From assembly GCF_018139145.2 (NCBI RefSeq), contig NC_059486.1, positions 9,362,001 to 9,426,000 of the forward strand: a stretch of DNA of 64,000 nt, written 5' to 3'. This DNA is from Gymnogyps californianus (taxonomy: Eukaryota; Chordata; Aves; Accipitriformes; Cathartidae). Shown here piece after piece: positions 26,051-37,225 of the stretch; position 1 is the stretch's first letter; every line of letters begins with the position of its first letter. Both the position numbers and the translations under genes were made by a program. The notes below the pieces were generated by a model, which saw only the letters and a list, made by a program, of their open reading frames with translations, was not told where the DNA came from and did not search any database.

Positions 26051-29000
26051 GTAGTAATATCTTCAACATTTACATTTCTTGAGTGCAGGGCACTGAAACG
26101 GAACTTCCATCACATGGACAGCTTTCAGATGCCTCAGATTTCATGACAGTTCAAAATTTGAGATTTCAAATTAATAGACTGATAGAGATTAATGGAATTT
26201 CATCATGTATTTTGATCCAACTGTTGTATTACACTCCAGAGATTCCTCCTTGTGCCATTCAGATGCAAAGCACCAAGTCAGGTGGTAATAAATGTAAGCC
26301 ATACAACTGGAAAAAACTAGGAATTTGGTCAACTGTAGAGTGACAGGAGTAGTTTGGTGACGGCTGGTGTGACAGCAGCACCAGAGCTGGGAATGGATTG
26401 TTCTTGTTATGAAGAAAATGAGGACTCAGATTAGTATTTCCAAGACACAAGTACCAGATCAACACAATCACAAATATGAAAATCAGAGTGACTGTTAAAT
26501 ATTTTCTTCACATTCTTTCTCTAACCATTATTGGGGATACACTTCAACAGTCCAATTCTAAGCTGTCTTGCAAAGTAGCAGGCTAAATTCCCTTTATATT
26601 CAAAATAGGCTCCTCTGGAACATTATTAATCTCACCTATTTTCAGTGTCTACATTATATGAGAAACATCTTACTATAAAAGTGCTAGCCTCTGCCTCTCT
26701 CTGCTGAGAATGAAAGTTTGAGGCAATTACCTTGAATGTGGGGGGTCTATTGCAGACATCTGACATTAAGGGAGAAGAATTCCTTATCTCTCTTAGCTTT
26801 TTCATTACACGATCTCAATCTACCCTTCAAAGTAAAATACTTGCAAAATGAGCACACAAGGAGAAACTATAGAAGGAACATGGAAACTTCAGGATAGTTT
26901 TAAGTATGATGGTTAAACGGTCTTGCTTTGTATCAACATAAACATCTCAATAATTGAGGACCTGTGGATTTGGTGACCAAAGAACTCTAACCAAGAGAGA
27001 AAAAAATAGTTTCAAAAACTCGCAGTCTTTCCTTGCTTGTCAAAGACCTGTTTCCAGAATCAGATGGCAGTGAATAAGAATGACAGAATTTGATTCTTAC
27101 AAAGGAAACCTATTTACAGATTTCTGCTTCAGAAGGCATGCAGTCAGTTTTCCTGCTTTGCAGGGCAGATCTGGAAATCAGACTCAAACATAATAAGTTT
27201 TTGCATGCTATGGGAGTCACTGGGTGCGACTGTGCCCTGTGATGTGCACCAGATCTCACTGGAGGATGTAACCCTCTGCTCTGTGACTTCCCCACTGCAC
27301 CAAATCTGTTGAAGCAATGCCCAAGGGCTTCAGGAGTGGGCCACCTCCCAAGGTGTTCCTTGGTTTGCAAGGGAACTCAGTCAGTTTTGTAACGAGGCTT
27401 CTGCTGCAAGTGCTCCGCATGAACGGTGACCTGCTCCAAGGTAATTTTTTTTCTTCACAACCACGAAGAGGAGGATTCTTCTTCCAGACAAACAATTAGA
27501 GGCCTTTCATTAGTGACATCTATACCTGTTGTTTGGTATTTTGAAAGCCTTTGTTTCAGAGGCCAGAAGGGAGTGGGAGAGCCTCCTGCTGATACTATGC
27601 ACAAGGGTTACCACAGCCATGCATGGAGGCACCTGATTCGTGATGGGAGAGTGGTGTCTGGCTGACATCTCCACTGTTCTGCTGTATTTTCTTCTGCTGC
27701 CTCTAGGCTGATAAGCAGAGATAACATGGAAAGAAGAAAGCAGATTCATCTTCTCTGCATTCTTCCCTGCTTTATTGGAGTTGCAAGAGTTTTTCTGCCA
27801 TACACCCACTGGTTTTTAAAACAGTTAATCTCATAAATATAATCTTGTATTAATAGCAGTAGTGGCTTATCCTGATTTGGTAGGTCACATTGGCTCTTTA
27901 TGTAGGTGCATGAGTCTGGCCTAAAGACTGTACAAATTGGCATTCTGAATCATGTACTGCACTGTCCTGAATCTCTCTCAGTTGTTTCTTGTCTCTCCCA
28001 CAGAAAAAAAAACAACCTCCTTTGAGTCTGGGGTGCAGTTCTTTAAATGCCATGCACAAAAAGGGGGAAGAAGAAACAACATGTGATCCTACTGACTAAG
28101 GAAATATTTTAAAGCCAAAAAGGTACTTAACAACCTGAGCTGAAATCACTGTACCTCCTCCGGGCTGATGCACTGTCATGCTTCTGTGGAGGTCTTTGGT
28201 ACCTTGCAGGACTGGGCTTTGACAACAGAAGTACTGCACCAAAAATTGCAGGTGGCAGGCAATAGTAAGAGAGACCTCAGGCCATTCCAGTCATGAGGGA
28301 TGCATTGATTTATTCCCAGAATAAATCAAGTAGAGTAACAAAACAATACATGTTGCATATGAGATGAACATCTCTTTCATAACCTTCCTGGCCAGGGGGA
28401 ATTTCTGCAACTTGCAATGTCGTTCTTCTCTTCCTACCATGCTTGTGACCATTCTTTTTATTAAAACTTCCATGCTCTGTGTTATTGGCATTCAGGTGGT
28501 AAATTCAAATGTCATTTTTCTAGAGGAATCCAAATAAAACTAGTGTAACTCTCTTTGACTTCTCTCCAAATGAAATACTGTGATACCTTGTCTCTTTGTC
28601 AGTTATGCTCTTATTTTACATTGTTTTGTGATGGTTTATTTGCAGTAAGTAGCTCATTGTCAATACTCAAGGGTTTCACTGAATCTGTGTGTCTTTTTAC
28701 TGATGTGGGAGGGGTAAAAAGAAGAGAAAGAAAGCAGTATATGAACTCATGTAAGCAATATGGAGTCTGTACATAAAAGACCAATGTTTTTGCCATATTC
28801 AAGTACAGAGAAATTGCTGTCTTCTTACAGACTAGATCAGAAAATTTATGATAGTTCAGATTGAGGCAGTGAAGATTGAAAATGGAGGTTGAATTAATTT
28901 CATAACTTGTCCCTTTCTGTTGGCCTACACAAGAAAATACATGGTGACAAGCTAAATATAAGATAACAAACAAAATATAAGGTAACAAACTTGAAACCAC

Positions 29001-30002
29001 AAAGGAACAATTGCCTTTTAAACAACAATGAAAGAAAAATGAGAAAAGATGAGTGTTCAAATCCTACTACCTCTGTGAATCACAGCAAACCACCATTCCC
29101 TTAAAGATACATATGAGAGCTCTGCAAAGTCTTCAAAGCTTGTTTCAAGGGGAAACGCGGTTACAAAGGAGTGAACCAGTGGCTGTTTCTAATACTGCTT
29201 TGAGAAGTGCTTTCCACCCTTATGTAAGTCTGCTACCTCTTTGGGTCAGTTTCTCTGTAAATTCATAGCAACTTCAGACTACCTTGGTCAGAAATGAATG
29301 TTTGCACTGAAGCTTTTTACTTTCCTGACACATTTTGGGATGTAGCTTCTGTTGAAAGCACATTGATGTTTTAAAGCCTTTTGAAATGATGGCACATTTC
29401 CTGCAGTTTGCTGCTTTTGCACCATCTGGCAATTGAAATCTTCTCATCACCAAAGAGGTTTTAGAAGGCATAATGCAGCCATGCTTGTCATTCAAACTAG
29501 ATCCGATGGGGTCAGTCCTTAGGAAACAAGATTAAAACCTTTGAGTAACCTTCAGATTCATTCAGTCCCTGGTGTGTGTTTTGTTCTTCAGGCCTTGTCA
29601 GCAAGAGCAGCTATTTAATCGCTACCAGGCATCCTGGTGGTGTAGCCGTTAGGAGACCATTTAGTTACTCTTGGCGATAGTGTCTCTCAACACTTGTCCA
29701 TTGCAAAATGAATTGACAGTCACCAGGCCTCAGAATAAGTGTTCAGTAAAATTTTGTGTTGTTAAAGCTTCATGAAGGTAATAATTCATGTGCTGTTGCT
29801 ATGTGAAGTATCCTACATCAAGCTCCAGCCTCTTCAGTGTATGACAGCGATCTGTATTCGATCCCGCTATGCTGTGTTACGGGCTGCCATCTCGCTGGGT
29901 TACTGCTCTCAGTATTGGAGAACTTTGTTTTATCAGACTGCAAAGCAGGACCTGGGATTACTGGATGGCTGTAAAACATTTTGCTGTTTTTGTTGTTCTC
30001 AG

Positions 30003-30200
30003 GGTGGAACCTGCACTTACCCGGATCAAAGAAGATCGAAAGCGGATCATCTTACCAGCAATTGACAATATCAAGTACAACACTTTTGAAGTGCAGCAAT
30101 ACGCCAATGCAGCCCACGGCTATAACTGGGGCCTCTGGTGCATGTACATAATCCCACCGCAGGACTGGCTCGATAAAGGGGATGAGTCAGCTCCCATCAG
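30003..30200 (+). CDS. GALNT9: GALNT9 exon C: central catalytic domain
   Basis: This 198-bp exon completes the split Trp codon, encodes 65 codons beginning VEPALTRIKEDRKRIILP and ends with AG of a split Arg codon before CAG|GTAAAT. The residues IDNIKYNTFEVQQYANAAHG and NWGLWCMYIIPPQDWLDKG are distinctive of GALNT9; GALNT17 has clearly different residues here (for example an SWELWCMY-type segment, from memory). Trp-Gly-Leu-Trp lies at the acceptor-site region of the family. Both ends are phase 2 and the length is a multiple of three, so skipping the exon would keep the reading frame while removing 66 residues of the catalytic core. Confidence 0.97.
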
Positions 30201-32069
30201 GTAAATCTCCCATGGGCTGTCATTTTGGTACCAGCAATGTTTCCGTCTCAGCTGTCTGCTGAGGGGGAATTTAAGTGAAGCAAAGCTATAGGCTTTGTAC
30301 AGGGATAGCAAAACGAAACGGAAGGAAACAGATGGCTCTACAAAGCTGTGGATGCATGTGTCGCATCTCAGAGCTGCACCACAACATACACAGAAGTGCA
30401 TGTGCTCTAGCTGTGAATGTGTGGTTCAAGTTCACATTGTAGCCCTTAGTAGGATAGCAGGATCTTTTTCGTCTGTGCTTTTATTTTCCAGTGGACTCTG
30501 GCATGAGTAGTAAGCCAGTGAAACATTGTGTGTATGAGAAACAAAGGTATTTTGTATGTGATTACAAAGAGGCTGGCTTCACTTTTGGTCTGTAGGCAGC
30601 ACTCTTGGCCATCAGCCCAAACCAGAGCTTCCCAGGAGCACTGGTAGGAGATGTGTTAGCCTTGCCTTGTTCGAGAGTTGCTCTTTTTTTTGAGAACTTT
30701 GCACATGTTCTGAGTTTTCCTACTGGATGAATTTTAAAATGAAACTGGACCACGTAGTCAGAGTGTCGTTTTATTTTTCTCTATAAGGGAACATTTTACC
30801 TTACAGAAATGGAATTTTCTAAGGAAATACTGTTTCAGGAATTGTGGTAGTGTTTTCGAGAATTGTTACAGTGGGAAAATAGCAACTGATAAGAAAGGGG
30901 CTTGCTTTCCCCTTCATTTGAAAATTCACATCTCTAGCCCTTCATCTCCAGTGCAGATGCTTGTCTAACAGCTCCTCTGAGATGTGCTGTGCTGGGTGAA
31001 AGGTACTATTGTTAGCAACTGTTGAAATAGATGCTAAAAAATATGAAGCCCAGGTATGCATTTTAGGTTGCTGTGCCCTATTTTTGAGATTTCTTAGGAA
31101 GGACACAAATTACCACCTTAGAGTCATCTTCACTTTGATGTATATCAGCTTCATCCTGAAGTAAGCTAAAAGTCTATGGTATGGTCCCAATGTAGGCTCT
31201 GGCAGAGAAGCTAATGGACGTCCCTTCCAGTGTAGAGCTTGAGTTGTCAGGTCCTGAGAAGTCCATCCAAGCGCTTCAAACAACATACCCAACTGAAAGG
31301 ATCCAAGTGGTCTTTTGGAAGTGAAAGGACACAGACGAACGGATCACACTTCTAAGTGATCGGTTGGATGGGGCCATCTCACAGGATCCGTCCCTCATAC
31401 GGAGAGTAATATTTCAATCCATATTTGAGCAAGTGTTGCAAGTTGCACTTAGGTTCATTCTCATGCCCTGTGACTGCAAAACAGAGCTATACAGTAACAT
31501 TAACCTTATTTACTACAAGACAGCACAGTCCTTCATCACTGACCCTTCGCTCAGCTTGAAACCTCAATAAGCAGGAAAGTAATTACTTAGAAAATCAGTT
31601 TTCTTGGATAACATGCCCTGCTCTCCTCACATTGTTTTAAAAGCGCAGATGTTTTACATCTATTTCGCTCAGCCCTGAGAAATAGTTTATTGATGAAGGA
31701 AAATTAATCAGCCAAAGCTTTCATTCCTGAAATCAGGGTTTCAGTCTTTTATTTCTGAAAGGTTTTGCACACTTCATTACTTCCAGTTTACATGTGAAAT
31801 CACTGTATTAATTTTCACATGAGTTGTTCTAGTATTTGAGTATCTTCTGTTCTGGAGACAATGATCATATATCAGATAAGACTGAACTAAGAGGTTAAAC
31901 CTCAGCAAGTTCTTAGCCATGATTTTCAGTGGTGGTAGCTCATGCGCTCTCTTAAGTATGGAAGCTGCATCTGCAAAACACTTCTGGAAATTCAACTACA
32001 GATCGTTTTAATAGAGAGTAAGGAATCTCATCCCTGTAATGCTGGGTTAGGAGGGTTTTTTCAGCAGTA

Positions 32070-32140
32070 CAGGGCCTGATTTACCATGGGCTTTCCTCAG
32101 ATTTATGTTAAAGTTCTTGCCGGAGTTATACTGGCACTGA
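32070..32140. repeat. Old amniote repeat relic (GGGCCTGATTTACC type)
   Basis: 'agggcctgatttaccatggg' and the later 'ggagttatactggcac' fit the outer arm and inner part of the palindromes ending in GGCCTGATTC and containing GGAGTTACACTGGTG. The 106-codon minus frame crossing it (32047-32367) is not regarded as a gene. Confidence 0.4.
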
Positions 32141-32926
32141 GTTGGACTGATACAGAATTGAATAAGGTCCAAATTCAAGCACTGAGTAGTGTTGAAATCT
32201 GATGCACGTAAGTAGCTGGCTTCTGATAGCAGCGATTTTATTCTGAACCCGAGTGAAGAAACTCTGCAATTCAACAGTACATAAACTGCCCAGAGACAGA
32301 TGAGACAAGCAGCAGAAGGAGGAGAGCACCCAACCCTTGCTGACAAATACCAGGAGCACTGAGACATTGTGATTGCGTAAGTATCTCTCCTGCAAATTAT
32401 TAATTACATGCCCTAAAATGCAGAGACATCAACGTCGAACCGTGAACACTTACCTGTCTCCCTGGGAACATGTGCTTTGAAGGCAGTGATCTAGGAGAGC
32501 AGAGCATCCACTTTATAGCCACACTGCACTGATTTCTGACGGGCCTCCAAAGCAGTAGCACCTGGATGGATTTGCTAAAGCATGTGGCACACTGTTGTGT
32601 GCTGTTGTGTTATGCCTGCATATAGAAATACAATGCGATTTTGTGCCTTTTAAGTGATACGCCAGCGTAATTATGGTAGTGGAAACAGTGAACGTGTGAG
32701 TATTATTGATGAAAAGGATCAAGAAGTCTGTACTTAGAATTGAGATCTGAAAGCACCCATGATGGGAACTTAGTAGCTGTAGAAAATTTAAGGTATATTT
32801 TCAAAAGGAAGAGGAAGTCAGACTAGCGAGCAAGCTTTTTCAAAAATCTCTGTTGGTTTGGTACAGATTTTGGTTTTGTAACCAGCTTTCCAAACTAGGT
32901 ACTGCAACCATGATTTCTGTTTCAGT

Positions 32927-32951
32927 CCAGTTTGCAAGGCGTGCAAACTGG
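32927..32951. other. Perfect 10-bp inverted repeat
   Basis: CCAGTTTGCA at 32927-32936 and TGCAAACTGG at 32942-32951 are exact reverse complements around the spacer AGGCG. It could be a palindromic protein-binding site, a remnant of a transposon end or chance. Confidence 0.7.
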
Positions 32952-35109
32952 TCCACATTGATGGTGTTTGGATCCATGTATCTGTTCAGCGCATTCATAA
33001 GATTGCAGGACTGTTCATCAGCATCAAAACTGCGAGTTCATTTAGTCCTTGCTGACACTGTCCCTCTTAAGGCTTCCTTTGACACTGTCTTCAGCAAATA
33101 GTGAGGTTGTTTTGTGTCTCTCTGTGTGTTTTGTAAAAGAAAAGGCTAATAACTGATAACCCCATGACTGGTTTTGTGGCTGATGTAGCTGAATACTTCC
33201 TCCCAGATCTCCAAAGGGATTAAAGATTTTCAGTGTTAAAAAAAGTGTGTACCCTGGTATCAGTGAGGATCAGAGCCCTGGCATTTCTGATGTTTGCATT
33301 GTATGAATAAATATCATCGATCTGCAGAATTGGGTGAGCCATTTAGAGAGTCCAATTCCTGTTTTCTTCTGGGATTACACAACAGATGTGCTTGCTTCTT
33401 TTCTCAGAAGTTTTCTGTTTGAAGCCTGATCCTCTACTTTCTTGAACACTAACAGTGGTGTGATCCTACTCAGAGCCTTGCTGGGCAGGAGCAGGAACTG
33501 TCCCTCAAGTCAGTGGGGCACCGTATACGCAGTCGTGTCAAGTGCACACCATAAAATGTCAGATCAGCTGTTTTGGTCCAAGTGACAAAGAGGATGTGGC
33601 CTTGAAGTGCAAACAAAGGTAAAGAAATAGCAAGAACAAAGTGTCAGATTTTGTAAAGATTTCTGATACAATTTAAAGTCAGTTGGGGTTTTTTTTCCAT
33701 GTTAATGCTCTGAAATTCAGAACAATTGATGTTCCCCGAATCAGCTTCTGCAGGCAATCCATTTTGCATGTTTGACATTTGAGATGTAAGATGTCTCTAA
33801 TGTGAAGATTTAAATGAGGATTGCTATTTTGACACACTGTGTCCATCATGTCATTTTCCATTTGTGTTCCTGAGAACACGCTGCCCAAAAACGTCCTTAT
33901 CATCTGGCAACAAACCGTGTAACAAAGGATCCTATTTCAGAGGGTTTCTAATGAATTTGACTACGCATTGAAACAAGCTGGGTTTTTTTCTGTATGCAGA
34001 AGATACTACTGGTTTTTGGAACAGCAAGGAAGGTTTCTGGTATCCTGAGCTCTGGCTCTGGCTCGTCTTTCCTCACCTGCTGCGATTATGATGGACTGCT
34101 CTATGTTTGATTTCTTGATCAGCAGCCACTAACATTAGAGTCATTAGTCAGCCTCACTCAGCCAAGCGCGGCACAGCTTTCCATTTTATCTTCCTCCAGC
34201 AGCAGTGGTGCAGTTCATTGTTGCATATGTTCTCACTTACTGCTTTAATATGCCATAGCTTGGTACCAGTAGGAATGTGTATGTACATGCACTGAATCAG
34301 CCACTCCAGAAAGCACATGTGTCTCGCTCATGTATGTAAATTAGTGTCTGATATGCCCACAGCGAAGTGGTTTGTGCTGCCTACTTTAGCTGGGAATGTG
34401 CGTGCCCGTCTCATGTGCAAGTCAGGCCCCGTGCCGGTCTGTCATAGCGAAGGTGATGCAGCCACGTTGGGTCTTCGCTGCTCTGGGAAGAAATCCATCT
34501 GTGTACCTGAGCTTAGGAAGGGGCTCATCTGTAAAGTCTTTCAGGATAAACCATGCTGTCATGTAATAATAAAACAGATGAGTGTTTATTGGTTGATTAT
34601 GGCCATCTTTTCAGTTGCTGGTTCACAGGAGCCTATAACAGAGCAGTTTCTTTTTCATTTGTCCAGGTTCTGACAGGTATCCTGTCTGTCCCAAAAAATA
34701 TACTTCCGTGGGACATCAGAGAGTTATTTTACATCCCTATTGCCCTGCCTTTCCTAGCCAAGCATCCTGGGTTGCTTTTTTTCACATGCTATAGCTCTCC
34801 AAAGGGGTTAACAAACCTTCCCATCATTAAGCTTGTCAGTTTTTTTCCTGTAGCTCCTGAGCAGCAAATCTGTCCTTGAGTTCTGTTCTCACAGCCTGGT
34901 GTGACTCTTTCTTGCAGAAGACATAAGTTGTAAGAAAAAATAAATGCTTATGCAGGTACCATGCAGATTTCCCCACTTATCTATCAGGCCAGGGGTGAGG
35001 TGCTGCATAGGAACCTGAATCAAAGAAACATTCTGCCAGGAAAGGTGGAAAACTCAAAGATACGGTGTGTGATGTGTCATTTGAATCTCTTTCTTTCTCT
35101 CCTTATCCC

Positions 35110-35192
35110 TGTATATATACATTTATGTTCATATATTTATTTATAGTTATATTTGTGTTTGTATTTATGTATTTGTGTGTGAGTGTTTGTAA
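35110..35192. repeat. T-rich TTTA/TTTG-type low-complexity tract
   Basis: Imperfect ATTTATG, TTTGTG and TATATA units. The open frame at 35065-35295 across it is a composition artefact. Confidence 0.8.
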
Positions 35193-35612
35193 GTCAGTTG
35201 TCCTGGAAATTGGACTTGTATGCTCTGAAAACTGTTTCAAATGTGACCTGATTGCACGTACACTGACCTTAAGGCAGGGGGAGAAAGATGTGTAAGGGAG
35301 AGGAAGACTTATCGTGTCACGTGCAGTATGTCAGTCTAGTGCTCATCCCTTTCTCCTTCACTTGTTCTTGACGAAGCCCCCAGGCAGCATCCTTTGGTTG
35401 TCTGTCAGGGGAAGGAGGGGGATGCACCTGGCTGGAGAAATGGGTATCGGCGCTTGCTGGAGTTTTGCCGACAGAGCCGTGCTCCTGGAGATCTCACTAA
35501 AACAAAATAGTCATGACTCAGACCTACAGCAAGTGGCTTTCATTTCTGGCCAACGTGTCTTCTGTTTCTGGTACCCCATCCCATAGCAGGCACTGCTCTC
35601 TTCCATACAGCG

Positions 35613-35617
35613 CCTCT
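35613..35617. repeat. Target-site duplication, left copy (CCTCT)
   Basis: CCTCT directly precedes the LTR's TGT end and is repeated directly after its ACA end. Extending to six bases breaks the match, so the duplication is 5 bp. Confidence 0.88.
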
Positions 35618-36193
35618 TGTCGTGGTTTAACCCCAGCCAGCAACTAAGCACCACGCAGCCGCTCGCTCACTCCCCCCACCCTGCGGTGGGATAGGGAGGA
35701 GAATCGGGAAAAAAAAAAAAGTAAAACTTGTGGGTTGAGATAAGAACAGTTTAATAATTGAAATAAAATTAAATATAATAATAATAATAGTAATGAAAAG
35801 GGAGATAACAAAAAGAGAGAGAAAAAAACCCAAGAAAAACAAGTGATGCACAATGCAGTTGCTCACCACCCGCTGACCGTCCCCCAGCAGCGATCCGCCC
35901 CTCCCAGCCAACTCCCCCCAGTTTATATACTGAGCATGACGTTCCATGGTATGGAATATCCCTCTGGCTAGTTCGGGTCAGCTGCCCTGGCTGTGCTCCC
36001 TCCCAGCTTCTTGCACACCTCCTTGCCGGCAGAGCATGGGAAACTGAAAAGTCCTTGACTTAGGATGAGCGCTACTTAGCAACAACTAAAACATCGGAGT
36101 GTTATCAACATTATTCTCACACTAAATCCAAAACACAGCACTGTACCAGCTACTAAGAAGAAAATTAATTCTATCCCAGCCGAAACCAGGACA
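35618..36193 (-). mobile_element. Solo LTR of an avian endogenous retrovirus (ERVL-like)
   Basis: This 576-bp element has TG...CA ends (TGTCGTGG at the left, CCAGGACA at the right) and is flanked by a perfect 5-bp direct repeat, CCTCT, at 35613-35617 and 36194-36198. There is no retroviral coding sequence on either side, so it is a solo LTR. Read on the minus strand it has a TATA box (complement of GTTTATATAC at 35921-35930) followed downstream by an ATTAAA-type poly(A) signal (35749-35760) and a TAT/ATT-rich tract, the normal U3-R-U5 order. The 5-bp duplication fits ERVL-type elements; I recall very similar LTRs in many neoavian genomes but cannot name the subfamily. The open frames inside it (35627-35947 minus and others) are not genes. 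Confidence 0.9.
35921..35930 (-). promoter_or_regulatory. LTR TATA box (antisense to GALNT9)
   Basis: On the minus strand this reads GTATATAAAC, placed in the U3 part of the LTR with a poly(A)-type signal about 170 bp downstream at 35749-35760. Transcription from it would run antisense to GALNT9. Whether it is active is not shown by the sequence. Confidence 0.6.
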
Positions 36194-36198
36194 CCTCT
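36194..36198. repeat. Target-site duplication, right copy (CCTCT)
   Basis: This is the right-hand copy of the 5-bp duplication flanking the solo LTR, identical to 35613-35617. An undamaged pair suggests the insertion is not very old. Confidence 0.88.
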
Positions 36199-37084
36199 CT
36201 TCCCTTGTAGCCACCCGCACTGTACCTGCTGCAGCAGCAGGCGGGGAGGGAGGGAGGGTTTACCACCATGAAGCGCTGCTCTCTCTGCTTCCTCCCTTTC
36301 CCCTGGGTATTACCCAAAGTAATGTCTCTCTCATATCTTCCTTGCTACAGCCATGCCATCAGGTAATTTCCACAAATTGACTATGCTGTATCTTTCTCCA
36401 GTGCAGAATCAATACTATTCTATGCTGCATTTTAAGGTTTTAGCTGCAAAAATCATTTTGCTGTGTTTCCCACATTATCCTTTGAGTGCTGCTGTTGATT
36501 ATAATTAGTGCTTATAACATCCTCAGTTGTGTCAAAAAATATTCCACAGATCAATTAAGTTTCCTAACACCTTTGAGGTGTTGGTAAAAAATAGTACACC
36601 TTTAATTGCTATTTTGTCATACCTTCCTTCTAAAAATGTCACTGTTTTACTAGAAAGTGCATGGCTTAAGGAAAAAGGTCCTTTTAGACAAAGCAAGTGT
36701 GGTTTAGCTTAATACATTTTACTCAGAAGCTGTGAAGTGCTAAGGGCGTGCACCTTCTCATTTGCTGCCCCTTGGCTAGTGAGCAGTGTTTAAGATGTGC
36801 TAACACAGTTGCTTGTGCTCACATATCCATTTCTGACTTTCAAGGAAAGTCTTTGCTGCGCTGTACCAAAAGTGGTAGATATACTGGAGTTTTTCAGGTA
36901 CTGGAAAAACCCAGTGATGACGGCGAAGTGAGGGTCTCATGCTTTTGGGGAGCAGGTTTTTTTAAAAGTGTTTGCAATATGTCAATCTAACACTGTAGTC
37001 CAATATAAAATTTTCCACCTATATGCTTAAAGCACTTTTAGAAGTGAATCTTAGGCTTTCAAGCTGCTGAAGCAGTTCTCAGAC

Positions 37085-37225
37085 TTTTACCCAGTATTAT
37101 TATGTGTGCTTCACAGATGGAGAAACAGAGGCAGAGGGAGGTGACTCACTGAAGACCAGATGAATGACAGAGCTGGGAATAGAGTCAGGGTCCCGCGGCT
37201 CACAGCACTGTTACCAGCTCACTGG
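37085..37225 (-). repeat. MIR-like SINE relic
   Basis: 'cacagatggagaaacagagg' followed by 'gtgactcactgaagacc' and 'gacagagctgggaatagagt' matches the reverse complement of MIR (TTTACAGATGAGGAAACTGAGG ... GCAGAGCTGGGATT), so the SINE lies on the minus strand. The overlapping open frames at 37164-37541 are therefore not credible genes. Confidence 0.65.

Larger units (their letters stand above)
18130..30002 (+). other. GALNT9: GALNT9 intron between exons B and C
   Basis: This 11.9-kb intron runs from a consensus donor (GTAAGT at 18130) to GCTGTTTTTGTTGTTCTCAG (AG at 30001-30002). It contains relics of old palindromic repeats near 18.71 and 24.00 kb, a TTTA microsatellite near 19.17 kb and a possible short MIR piece near 26.0 kb. 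The longest open frame, 149 codons on the minus strand at 28611-29060, is rich in Leu, Phe, Ser and Cys, has no recognisable domain and is most likely chance. No further exon was seen: the protein is continuous across this intron. Confidence 0.88.

Noticed and set aside
28611..29060. 149-codon open frame on the minus strand, the longest in the window
   Set aside because: It has no recognisable domain, is rich in Leu/Phe/Cys/Ser as expected from AT-rich antisense sequence, and lies inside an intron with no promoter or splice context.
29630..29660. tRNA-like look around 'ctaccaggcatcctggtggtgtag'
   Set aside because: It is only a short hairpin; no cloverleaf, T-loop or acceptor pairing could be made.
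35627..35947. 106-codon minus-strand open frame
   Set aside because: It lies wholly inside the solo LTR, crossing its TATA and poly(A) regions, so it is not a retroviral or host gene.
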